A stretch of 30,461 bases of DNA from a virus. Numbering within the stretch: position 1 is the first letter of the stretch; each line of letters starts with the position of its first letter. Positions 1 to 7,007 of this stretch are shown piece after piece. The stretch spans positions 1-30,461 of the IMG/VR virus record IMGVR_UViG_3300031857_014718; one strand, given 5' to 3'. The position numbers and the translations under genes were made by a program. Under the pieces are notes generated by a model. That model had not been told where the DNA came from, ran no database searches, and saw nothing but the letters and a program-made list of their open reading frames with translations.

Positions 1-204
1 CACATCACTCAGATGGTTAACTTGTTACCTCATTTGAGCCAGAGATGCGTGGTCTGTGTAGATGATACCTATGAATACAATGGAGTGTTTATAGGCAAAG
101 GTGGTGCAGTGGTTCCTTACTTATTGGGGCAAGGATTTGCTATATTAGCGGCCGAAGATTATGGTGTAATATTAGGTCGCGGCTACAAAAATTATATTGT
201 ATAA
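1..204 (+). CDS. C-terminal fragment, possible class I methyltransferase-type protein (5' cut by window)
   Basis: The reading frame is open from the first base, so this is probably the end of a longer gene. The first visible ATG is at 13, and if that is the true start the protein has 63 residues. The visible part contains a VCVDD strand, then NGVFIGKGGAVVPYLL and two more short hydrophobic strands. This resembles the tail of small phage SAM-dependent methyltransferases, but no SAM-binding motif is visible, so the function is a guess. It ends in TAATG shared with the next start, which points to translational coupling with the rightward replication cluster. Confidence 0.45.
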   Translation, partial: HITQMVNLLPHLSQRCVVCVDDTYEYNGVFIGKGGAVVPYLLGQGFAILAAEDYGVILGRGYKNYIV

Positions 205-713
205 TGGATACTATGAAAATATTGACTCTAGACAACACAGCTTATGATTTGGATACTTTGCCCGAAGAGGTAGATGACATGAGATTTGCTATCCTGGATA
301 ATTCTGATCCCAGCGATCCAGACTATCACTACATTCCGCTGATCTTTTTAGAAAGTTTTAATTCACCAGCCCTGGTGTTACAGATTGGCGAGTATAAAAT
401 ACGCATGCCCATTGATTGGCAAATACTCATTGGCGAACCTGATCTTGGTGATCTAGAAATGTTACCACTGACGTCAATCAATGATCGAGGATTCAAAGCA
501 TTTCAATTCAACCCATTGACCAGCTTCCGCCCCAGTTTTCTTGACATAGAAATTGTGGATGTCTATCACGACGTGGCTTGGTATGCCCCCAAACTTAAGA
601 ATGGTCAGATATTGTGTATTCCACTTAACAATGATCCAGAACCTGATTGTGTGTACTTTGTCAAAGACATTTCTAGGAACTGTGAAGTCATTGATTACAA
701 CAAAGCATGGTAA
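204..713 (+). CDS. Conserved-looking phage protein of unknown function (169 aa)
   Basis: I do not recognise a domain. The protein is acidic and rich in Asp, Leu and Pro, with alternating short strands typical of a small beta-rich fold, no signal peptide, no membrane segment and few cysteines. The start at 204 overlaps the previous stop (TAATG). A second in-frame ATG at 213 (MKILTLDN) is an equally good start and neither has a clear ribosome-binding site. The 3' end overlaps the probable clamp-loader gene by 7 bases, so it is translated as part of the same rightward unit. By position it may serve replication, but that is inference only. Confidence 0.6.
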   Translation: MDTMKILTLDNTAYDLDTLPEEVDDMRFAILDNSDPSDPDYHYIPLIFLESFNSPALVLQIGEYKIRMPIDWQILIGEPDLGDLEMLPLTSINDRGFKAFQFNPLTSFRPSFLDIEIVDVYHDVAWYAPKLKNGQILCIPLNNDPEPDCVYFVKDISRNCEVIDYNKAW

Positions 714-1159
714 TGGAAAAACTATCAATACAAAATGAGATGACGCAGTTCGATCAAAAGAATCGCAAATTCTACGACAGTCTCACTGACGAAGAACGCA
801 AAAAGTTTTCAAACTATCTCATGATACGTTGGGGCTCGGCTGTGCATGGATCCTCAGAATTGCAAGAGTTTTATCTTATCTCCACCAATGAAAGATTAAA
901 CAAACACTTCTTTGCCATAAACAAACACCCCAAGCTACAATGGTTAGCCGCTACAGCAGTGAGCCCTGGCATGGGCACACACCGTCATCAATGGATCGCC
1001 CCCAAGAAAAAAGAAGCAGGTAGCAATGAAGTCAAGAAGTTTTTGTTAGAACAGTTTCCTGCAATGAAAATATCAGACATCGAAACGCTGGCCAACTTTG
1101 TAACAAAAAAAGACATCAAGGAGTATCAACGTGAGCACGGCCACACAGACAAAGACTGA
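707..1159 (+). CDS. 62: Probable sliding-clamp loader small subunit (T4 gp62-like)
   Basis: In T4-like phages gp62 pairs with gp44 to load the gp45 clamp. This 150-residue protein is near the size of marine gp62 forms (T4 gp62 has 187). The recognisable pattern is a basic helix with NYLMIRWGSA (about residues 37-46), then a Phe/Leu-rich helix with FFAINKHPKLQW, then a basic stretch ending HRHQWIAPKKK, matching the order 'NR.LS ... NYL...PR.KR..KWAK' that I know from gp62 proteins. Sequence identity is low in this family, so the call rests on motif order, length and the adjacent replication-like genes. The first two codons are Met-Val-Met, so ATG at 713 is an alternative start. The 3' end overlaps the next gene by 29 bases. 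Confidence 0.5.
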   Translation: MVMEKLSIQNEMTQFDQKNRKFYDSLTDEERKKFSNYLMIRWGSAVHGSSELQEFYLISTNERLNKHFFAINKHPKLQWLAATAVSPGMGTHRHQWIAPKKKEAGSNEVKKFLLEQFPAMKISDIETLANFVTKKDIKEYQREHGHTDKD

Positions 1160-1829
1160 CTATGTGTGTCAGTACTGCGAGAAATCGTTCCAGCGAGAAA
1201 CCAGTCTTGCTGTGCATGTGTGCGAACAAAAACAACGTTATCAAAGTCAAACGGATCGTGGAGTGCAACTTGGGCTACAGGCGTATCTACGGTTTTACAC
1301 AATGACTCAAGGCAGTGCCAAGCTCAAAACTTTTGATGACTTTGCTCGTAGTCCTTACTATCGTGCTTTTGTTAAATTTGGACGTCACTGTGTGGCTATC
1401 AATGCTGTAAACACTGCAAGGTTCATTGATTGGGTAGTGGAAAAAAATAAAAAGATTGATCACTGGTGTCGTGATGCAACCTATACAGAATATCTCACAG
1501 ACTATCTTCGCCGGGAATCAGTGACAGATGCACTGACTAGAGCAATAGAATATTCGATCAAGTGGAATGAAACACATGACCATCCTTCTCACGACTTCTT
1601 GCGGTTTGGCAATGACAACACCATAGCTTATGCTGTCAGCACTGGACGTATCAGTGCCTGGGTACTGTATAACTGTGAAAGTGGGCAGGGGTGGTTAGAA
1701 AACATGGATCCTGATCAAAGCAAAATTGTGTGGCCTTGGATTGATCCTGAATTCTGGCAGAAAAAGTTTCGCGACTATCCAGCAGATCAGGAGTATGCCA
1801 AAGAGATGCTAAAGAAAGCAGGCTGGTAA
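1131..1829 (+). CDS. Zinc-finger phage protein, unknown function (232 aa)
   Basis: The N-terminus carries one zinc finger, YVCQYCEKSF followed by LAVHVC (roughly residues 11-31), with C-x2-C and H-x-C ligands as in C2H2/C2HC fingers. The remaining ~200 residues are rich in Tyr, Trp, Arg and Asp and look like an all-helical soluble domain that I cannot name. The start is GTG at 1131, chosen because AAGGAG lies at 1118-1123 with a 7-base spacing inside the upstream gene. The finger suggests nucleic-acid or protein binding. The gene sits between the gp62-like and DnaE-like genes and its stop overlaps the next start (TAATG), so a replication or repair role is plausible but not shown. Confidence 0.75.
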   Translation: MSTATQTKTDYVCQYCEKSFQRETSLAVHVCEQKQRYQSQTDRGVQLGLQAYLRFYTMTQGSAKLKTFDDFARSPYYRAFVKFGRHCVAINAVNTARFIDWVVEKNKKIDHWCRDATYTEYLTDYLRRESVTDALTRAIEYSIKWNETHDHPSHDFLRFGNDNTIAYAVSTGRISAWVLYNCESGQGWLENMDPDQSKIVWPWIDPEFWQKKFRDYPADQEYAKEMLKKAGW

Positions 1830-2398
1830 TGAGCGCAGATATTGACATTGACTTGGCTGATAGAGATATCATACTAAAGTTAATAAAACATATACCAGCA
1901 AGACAAGACAACGACGGGCAGAGTCGTTTGCATAACTCTGGAATCTATGTCACAGCAATACCCAGAGATCCGTTGTTAAACTGCTCCAGTGTAGATTATC
2001 GTGAAGCAGAACAACGTGGGTACTTCAAGATTGATCTGCTGAATATGAGCGTTTATAAACTCGTACAAGATCCTGTGCATTATGAACAAATGTTGGCACA
2101 GGAACCTCCATGGCAACGACTATGGATGGACCAACCCTGGGCCTCTCAGTTGGTACACGTGGGCAACTATGTGGATTTGTTGGCTTCAATGAAGCCAGAC
2201 TCTATACCCAGGATGGCTGCTTTTATATCTATCATCCGTCCAGGCAAAGCACACTTGCAAAACAAGCCCTGGACAGAAGTATTTGAATCAGTGTGGGATG
2301 GTGATGACAGCAGAGGATATACATTCAAAAAAGCACATGCCATCAGCTATGCATCTTTGGTGGCCTTGCACATGAATCTACTCGACTCTACGCACTAG
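1829..2398 (+). CDS. Miniature DnaE-like (DNA polymerase III alpha palm) protein
   Basis: The 189-residue protein shows, in order, several signature blocks of bacterial DNA polymerase III alpha. DIDIDLADRD (4-13) matches the PDxDxDF block with the first two catalytic aspartates (here D6 and D8). RLHNSGIYVTA (33-43) matches 'THAGGVVI'. GYFKIDLLNM (64-73) matches 'GLVKFDFLGL' with the third catalytic aspartate (D69). ISIIRPGK (133-140) matches the 'ALYRPGP' block, and YTFKKAHAISYASL (164-177) matches 'YGFNKSHAAAYAL'. Family members exceed 1000 residues and also carry PHP, fingers and OB domains, none of which are here. It may be a stripped palm with retained activity, an accessory protein or a decayed relic. 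The matches are read by eye, so polymerase activity is inference. Confidence 0.55.
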   Translation: MSADIDIDLADRDIILKLIKHIPARQDNDGQSRLHNSGIYVTAIPRDPLLNCSSVDYREAEQRGYFKIDLLNMSVYKLVQDPVHYEQMLAQEPPWQRLWMDQPWASQLVHVGNYVDLLASMKPDSIPRMAAFISIIRPGKAHLQNKPWTEVFESVWDGDDSRGYTFKKAHAISYASLVALHMNLLDSTH

Positions 2399-2755
2399 AG
2401 TTATTGATTTACGTTTGCTTTTTTTGCGGGCTATGTCAGCCAGGCTCGTGGCAGGACCATGCAATATTTCCAGATCTTTATTGACAAAAGTACGCAAATA
2501 AGGACGGAAAATCTCCCAATCAGCCTTTAAAAATATGTTTATTGGTATGCTACGATTGCTTTCCCACCACCATTGATTGGCCAGCTCTAGAAATAGTTTT
2601 TTAAGCTCTGCGTGTTGTATATTTCCAAAGTCGTAGATAGTTGTGACCGCATCATCGCGATTTTGCACCACGCCTATGTACTCATTGCCAGCGTAGGTGC
2701 AGAAAGTGATAAAAGGGTAGCGTTCTGCTATTTTAGCGAAGATTTCTGTGCCCAT
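2378..2755 (-). CDS. Leftward conserved-looking phage protein, unknown function (125 aa)
   Basis: The protein is small and soluble, with an aromatic beta-rich N-terminal half (ITFCTYAGNEYIGVVQN at about 16-32), a helical middle containing ANQWWWESN, and a basic C-terminus rich in Lys/Arg (KKSKRKS). No known domain is recognised. The basic tail could bind nucleic acid (inference). It runs against its neighbours and its 3' end overlaps the DnaE-like gene by 21 bases in convergent orientation. A perfect late box TATAAATA on this strand at 2803-2796 lies about 40 bases before the ATG, so it is probably expressed late. Confidence 0.65.
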   Translation of the reverse strand: MGTEIFAKIAERYPFITFCTYAGNEYIGVVQNRDDAVTTIYDFGNIQHAELKKLFLELANQWWWESNRSIPINIFLKADWEIFRPYLRTFVNKDLEILHGPATSLADIARKKSKRKSITLVRRVE

Positions 2756-2760
2756 AAATA
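2753..2760 (+). promoter_or_regulatory. Late-promoter-like box CATAAATA
   Basis: CATAAATA differs from the T4 late consensus TATAAATA by one base and lies 25 bases before the ATG of the fibre-type gene at 2778. An AGAGGAA ribosome-binding site follows at 2764-2770. The predicted leader is very short. It overlaps the start codon of the leftward gene. Confidence 0.45.
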
Positions 2761-2777
2761 TCTAGAGGAAATTATAA

Positions 2778-3779
2778 ATGTATTCAACCACTGCCTATTT
2801 ATATCAGCAAAAGCAACAGGTATTATTGATTGATACCTCAGGTGTGGGTGACACATTCAAACGGAGGTGGCAACCTGTGTACGCAAAAAATTTAAAGATA
2901 CATCGTGGCGTGGACAACGTCATATTATTTGAGTTTGTTAATCAAGATGAGAAACCTGTAAACATTTCAGGCAGTACCATCACTTTCAGACTGATCAGCA
3001 CCAATGGTGACATACTGTTGTTGAGCAAAGATTTGGAAATCCTGAGTGCCACCACAGGACGAGCCAAAGTTACCCTGCTCAGCACCGAACTGGATACTGT
3101 AGATGCACAGCCGGTGGGATGGAGCTTGGATCGTAACACCGTGACCAGTGAACTGTACGAGCCTGTGTTTACCAATGCCTACTCCGGCGGTCGCGGCACA
3201 GCAGATGTTGTGGATTCTGTGTATCCTGCATTTGTGCCCAGCGAAATAATGACTGTGCCCACACAACCAGAAATCAGTGCCAGCAACCCCAACCGCAATC
3301 ACACTTCTGCTGTGTATGTACAAGGTCGCCCCCTGGTTACATTCCAGATGACATTTGATAACTTTTCGGGCAACGTCAAAGCCCAGGGATCAAGTACACA
3401 GTTAGGCCCATGGTACGATATAGGCAATCAAAAACAATACATCAATCAGCTCAAGCGTGATTACTTCAATGTAGAAGGTTACCATAACTACATTCGTTTT
3501 GAAGTCAATCAATATGGTTACAAGGCCAAGGTTGGCAATGTGCTGGTCAGCGGCGGCAACGTGACCAACGTTACCATAAACAATCAAGGCAGCGAGTGGA
3601 TTTCTACACCATTTCCAAACATTGACATTGTGGGCGAAGGTACTGGTGCCACTGCCTATGCCACTGCATCAGCTGGCACACTATCGGGTGCTGTGGTAGT
3701 CACAGCCGGTGAAGGCTATGTCAACAATCCCAACGCCGCAGTCAACAACGGGTTCATTACATCAATCGCTTATAGATAA
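2778..3779 (+). CDS. Tail fibre / baseplate-type structural protein (333 aa)
   Basis: Residues ~35-105 look like the beta-sandwich found at the N-terminus of baseplate upper/fibre proteins: NVILFEFVNQDEKPVNISG then alternating strands with ITFRLIS and SKDLEIL. The middle is Pro/Thr/Ser-rich, followed by a second beta domain around VTFQMTFDNFSG. Residues ~250-325 form a Gly/Val/Asn repeat (VLVSGGNVTNVTINNQGSEW, GEGTGATAYATASAG, VVVTAGEGYVNNP), a cassette common in marine phage fibres and also present in the tail fibre at 18166. No signal or membrane segment is visible. ATG at 2778 has a good AGAGGAA site and a late-type box upstream. The exact virion location is inferred. Confidence 0.7.
   Translation: MYSTTAYLYQQKQQVLLIDTSGVGDTFKRRWQPVYAKNLKIHRGVDNVILFEFVNQDEKPVNISGSTITFRLISTNGDILLLSKDLEILSATTGRAKVTLLSTELDTVDAQPVGWSLDRNTVTSELYEPVFTNAYSGGRGTADVVDSVYPAFVPSEIMTVPTQPEISASNPNRNHTSAVYVQGRPLVTFQMTFDNFSGNVKAQGSSTQLGPWYDIGNQKQYINQLKRDYFNVEGYHNYIRFEVNQYGYKAKVGNVLVSGGNVTNVTINNQGSEWISTPFPNIDIVGEGTGATAYATASAGTLSGAVVVTAGEGYVNNPNAAVNNGFITSIAYR
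2796..2803 (-). promoter_or_regulatory. Late promoter TATAAATA (leftward)
   Basis: On the minus strand bases 2803-2796 read TATAAATA, the exact T4 late -10 consensus, giving a leader of roughly 35 bases to the ATG at 2755. It lies inside the first codons of the rightward fibre gene (Ala-Tyr-Leu-Tyr), so the box is embedded in coding sequence. Confidence 0.5.
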
Positions 3780-3834
3780 TTAAAAATCTCATTTCAGACA
3801 TTCATAAATTATAAAAGTCAGACAAGGATGTCAA
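3780..3834 (+). other. Short intergenic leader before tandem SGNH genes
   Basis: This 55-base AT-rich gap holds CATAAATT at 3803-3810 (late-box-like) overlapping TTATAAAA, and an AAGGA ribosome-binding site at 3824-3828, 6 bases before the ATG at 3835. A promoter is likely here, but I cannot decide between an early and a late type. Confidence 0.35.
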
Positions 3835-4569
3835 ATGAAAAAATTTAAAAGAGTGGTGGTATTGGGTTGTAGCTGTGCATTTGGGGCTGAATTAGAAGAT
3901 CCGTTGTCGCATGCAGAAAAAGATTCTGGCATACAATATCTTAAAAACAAAGAGTATCGACTAAATCATGTTTATGGAAAACTAGTAGCTGATTATCTTG
4001 GCGCTGAATTAGACATGTTTGCATGCCCAGCAGCCAGCATAGGTCATATGAGATGGCAAGCACAAAACTGGTTGGAACAAACTCCGGATATCTCAGACAG
4101 TTTGATACTGGCTGGAATTACTGGCACCAGCAGAGAAAGTTGGTTCTTTGCAGATTATGCAACCAGTTTTCAACAGGCCGATGCTAGTTTTAACAAACAC
4201 GTACATAATCTTTCAATCAATCACCATTACATTGATGAAAGACTTGACCCGCAATGGGTAGAACTCTATAAAAAATGGTTGATGCTCAGCCACTGTGATG
4301 AATGGGAGCGGTATAACTTTCAACAAACTGTGCTGTTTCTTGATGGCATTGCCAAGCTCTACGATATTGATGCATTGCATTTTTATATGTTACCCAATCA
4401 ATATACTTCTAACAGCAAAAACTTCTGGAACTCTACTGACATACTGACTAAACTAAAAAAATTGGATCAACAAAATTTACTGTTCATGCCTGGTGAGCAC
4501 CCAACAGAAGCAGGGCATGAGTTGATTGCTCAATGGATAATTGAAGAACTCAAACGTAGATATGATTAA
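3835..4569 (+). CDS. SGNH/GDSL-hydrolase-like protein, paralogue 1 (244 aa)
   Basis: The N-terminus VVVLGCSCAFG (7-17) fits block I of SGNH/GDSL hydrolases, with S13 as the expected nucleophile, and the C-terminal GEHPTEAGHELIA fits block V with the histidine. The aspartate of the usual D-x-x-H is missing (Pro stands there), so it may be inactive or use another acid. The rest has the alternating alpha/beta pattern of the fold. It is clearly paralogous to the next gene: both share YRL..., MRW, SW F/FN, a 'W..L.K.WL..S...EW..YNFQQT' block and HP.E.GH. Family members hydrolyse esters or deacetylate sugars, but the substrate here is unknown. No signal peptide, so cytoplasmic or virion-borne. Confidence 0.65.
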   Translation: MKKFKRVVVLGCSCAFGAELEDPLSHAEKDSGIQYLKNKEYRLNHVYGKLVADYLGAELDMFACPAASIGHMRWQAQNWLEQTPDISDSLILAGITGTSRESWFFADYATSFQQADASFNKHVHNLSINHHYIDERLDPQWVELYKKWLMLSHCDEWERYNFQQTVLFLDGIAKLYDIDALHFYMLPNQYTSNSKNFWNSTDILTKLKKLDQQNLLFMPGEHPTEAGHELIAQWIIEELKRRYD

Positions 4570-5299
4570 AAAAGTTGTGGCATTTGGCTGTAGTTGGACC
4601 TATGGCGACGAGCTTGTGGCTCCTGAATTTCGCAATCTGAGCGAAGCTGAATTCCGTGATCATTACGATGAAAATAGGCCCTACAGACTAGATAATTGTT
4701 ATGCTGGCTTAATAGCCAAGCATTATGGACTGGAACTGGACAACATGGCTTTTCCGGGTTCAAGTTTAGAAAGCATGCGCTGGAACCTGATGTGGTATCT
4801 GCGCAATGGCATGCCCACGGACGATGTAATTTTTGTGGTGGGGTTAACTGATGCCGCAAGACAAAGTTGGTTTAATCCCTTGCATGAAATCAGCCGTAAA
4901 GACCCGCAATGGAATCGGCACATGCACGGAACCTGGCTCACCCAACCAAATCCTGACATCGACGATAACTGGTTCCGATTACAAAAATTATGGTTGGGCA
5001 TGAGCTATCATCGCGAGTGGGCAGAATACAATTTCCAACAAACAATAAATCTATTTGATCAAGCCCAAAGTCGTTATGGCATACCCGTGGTTCAATTTTC
5101 TGTGCTGGAAAATCGATATGGAGTAACTGCACCTAGCCTTATCTATTCTGGAACCAATTTCCGAGACATACTGGTCCAAAAGAGACGAGATCTAAATGTG
5201 GAACCTTTTGCTGGTGGAGGACATCCCAATGAAAAAGGCCATCAACTCATAGCAGATCACTTGATTGAACACATAAAGTATGCTAAAATGCTAGTGTGA
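4562..5299 (+). CDS. SGNH/GDSL-hydrolase-like protein, paralogue 2 (245 aa)
   Basis: Block I is VVAFGCSWTYGDEL (5-18) with S11 as the likely nucleophile. Block V is GGGHPNEKGHQLIA, again with the histidine but without the aspartate of D-x-x-H. The central EWAEYNFQQT segment aligns with WERYNFQQT in the preceding gene, so the two are tandem duplicates that have diverged. The start chosen is ATG 4562, which overlaps the previous stop by 8 bases. A TTG at 4541 would add seven residues but has no merit over ATG. The gene ends in GTGA overlapping the primase start. Substrate unknown; no signal peptide or membrane segment. Confidence 0.65.
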   Translation: MIKKVVAFGCSWTYGDELVAPEFRNLSEAEFRDHYDENRPYRLDNCYAGLIAKHYGLELDNMAFPGSSLESMRWNLMWYLRNGMPTDDVIFVVGLTDAARQSWFNPLHEISRKDPQWNRHMHGTWLTQPNPDIDDNWFRLQKLWLGMSYHREWAEYNFQQTINLFDQAQSRYGIPVVQFSVLENRYGVTAPSLIYSGTNFRDILVQKRRDLNVEPFAGGGHPNEKGHQLIADHLIEHIKYAKMLV

Positions 5300-6255
5300 T
5301 AGACATACTTTCTTACTTGCCGGCAAAACGCAAAAGTACCAGTTCGGGCTGGGTCAGCTTCAACGCACCCTGTTGTGTACACAATGGAGAGAGTGCAGAT
5401 CGTCGACAGCGTGGTGGTATCAAAATCACAAATCAAGACTGGAGCTATCACTGTTTCAACTGCGGGTTCACTGCCAGCTTTGTGTTGGGCCGTAACTTAT
5501 CGTTTAAAGCCAGAAAGCTACTGGGTTGGCTCAATGTAGATCGCAATGAAATTGAACGTATCAATCTTGAAAGTCTCAAGCACAAGAACATTGAAGGCAT
5601 ACTCAATGATAGACAACAAGTGGTGCAACGATTACAAGGTATCGAATTTGAAGATCGTGACTTGCCAGCAGATACACAACCACTAAATGAATCAGCTGTG
5701 GAATATCTCAATGCTCGTGGTATACCCACAGACTATCCACTGTTTTATAAAACCATGCCTAGGCCAGGCATTGTAATTCCTTTCACACATGATGGTCAAG
5801 TGGTAGGACATACCACTAGATTCCTAGATGATAGAACGCCCAAGTACATACAAGACATACAACCGGGCTATGTGTTTGGCACAGACCTGCAACAAGACAG
5901 CTGGCAGCATGTGCTGGTCATGGAAGGTGTATTTGATGCATTGTGTGTTGGTGGCCTGGCTGTGTTACACGCTGAAATCAATGATGCACAGGTGCGCTTG
6001 ATACGATCATTGGAACGAGAAGTCACTGTGGTTCCAGATCATGATGAAGCCGGAATGAAACTGGTTGATCGTGCCCTGGAACTGGGCTGGGCAGTGAGCA
6101 TGCCCAACTGGCCCGCAGATGTCAAAGACGTTAATGATGCTGTTCGACGCTATGGCAAGGCAGCAACTATGTTGAGCATATTTGAATCTAGAAACACCAG
6201 TCGCATTCGTATAGAAATGGCCAAGAAGAATTTGTTAAGGAAACTCAATGTCTAA
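5296..6255 (+). CDS. 61: DNA primase, T4 gp61-like
   Basis: This enzyme makes RNA primers for lagging-strand synthesis and works with the gp41-type helicase encoded just downstream. The N-terminal zinc module has C26/C27, H29, and C53-x2-C56 (YHCFNCGF), a CHC2-type binding site. The Toprim domain has MEGVFDAL (E210) and VVPDHDEAG (D248, D250), the metal-binding acids. The 319-residue length is close to T4 gp61 (342). The start is GTG at 5296, overlapping the previous TGA (GTGA), giving MIDILSYLPAKRKSTSSGW. The 3' end overlaps the third SGNH-like gene by 8 bases, so primase and SGNH genes are transcribed together. Confidence 0.85.
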   Translation: MIDILSYLPAKRKSTSSGWVSFNAPCCVHNGESADRRQRGGIKITNQDWSYHCFNCGFTASFVLGRNLSFKARKLLGWLNVDRNEIERINLESLKHKNIEGILNDRQQVVQRLQGIEFEDRDLPADTQPLNESAVEYLNARGIPTDYPLFYKTMPRPGIVIPFTHDGQVVGHTTRFLDDRTPKYIQDIQPGYVFGTDLQQDSWQHVLVMEGVFDALCVGGLAVLHAEINDAQVRLIRSLEREVTVVPDHDEAGMKLVDRALELGWAVSMPNWPADVKDVNDAVRRYGKAATMLSIFESRNTSRIRIEMAKKNLLRKLNV

Positions 6256-6958
6256 GTTATACATTTTTGGAGATAGCTATAGCACACCAGGATTCTGCGT
6301 CGAGCCCAAAGACTCGTGGTGGGGACTGTTGGCCAACAAACTTAACATTGAAGGTGTTGAAAACTTTAGTTGGCCCGGCAACAACATAGACAGTATTGCG
6401 CATATCATTGTTGCCAACGCAAATTTATTTAACCAGGATGATTACATAGTCATTGGTGTGCCGCCTATTGAGCGACTCACTGTGTTTGAAAATGATGCTA
6501 CATCAAAACTGTATACCAAGTTTGACAATAAGTTACACGAAGTAGCAAAACCACAAGTTCCTTGTCATGGCGGACTAAAACAATTGACTCGCCACCAGCT
6601 TGGTAGACAAGAAATTGATCAGTGGAATCGCAGTTGGCAAGAAGCACAGATACTACGTCAACTAATAACTTTGATTGCGTATCTAGAAAAAATTACCAAC
6701 CGTATACTGATACTAAACTTGTCTGAGCCCTTTCAGCCAATCACAGGATGGGTCACTCTGAATAGTGTACAAAAACAAGCATACAGCGATCCACGAATAC
6801 TGATAGATCATGATACTTACTATTCTGTGAACTACAACGTAAATCAACCAGCAGATTTTGAAACTCATGCTTGGTTTGGTCATCAGGGCGCGGCAGGTAA
6901 TCACCATTGGTTCGTCACGTCGCTATTGCCCAAACTAAAAGAGATAAAATGGATTTAA
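6248..6958 (+). CDS. SGNH/GDSL-hydrolase-like protein, paralogue 3 (236 aa)
   Basis: The N-terminus KLYIFGDSYSTPG carries a canonical GDS block I with the serine at residue 9. The C-terminal AWFGHQGAAGNHHW supplies a block-V-like histidine, but no aspartate three residues before it. The middle has alpha/beta strands such as DDYIVIGVPPIERL. It is much diverged from the tandem pair upstream. AAGGAAA at 6237-6243 gives a good ribosome-binding site for ATG 6248 within the primase end. Placement between primase and helicase suggests co-expression with replication genes, although the biochemical link is unknown. Family assignment is moderate and the substrate cannot be inferred. Confidence 0.6.
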   Translation: MSKLYIFGDSYSTPGFCVEPKDSWWGLLANKLNIEGVENFSWPGNNIDSIAHIIVANANLFNQDDYIVIGVPPIERLTVFENDATSKLYTKFDNKLHEVAKPQVPCHGGLKQLTRHQLGRQEIDQWNRSWQEAQILRQLITLIAYLEKITNRILILNLSEPFQPITGWVTLNSVQKQAYSDPRILIDHDTYYSVNYNVNQPADFETHAWFGHQGAAGNHHWFVTSLLPKLKEIKWI

Positions 6959-7007
6959 AAATCACAGCCTCAAAGATTAAACTCATAGATACAACGAGAG
7001 AACACAC

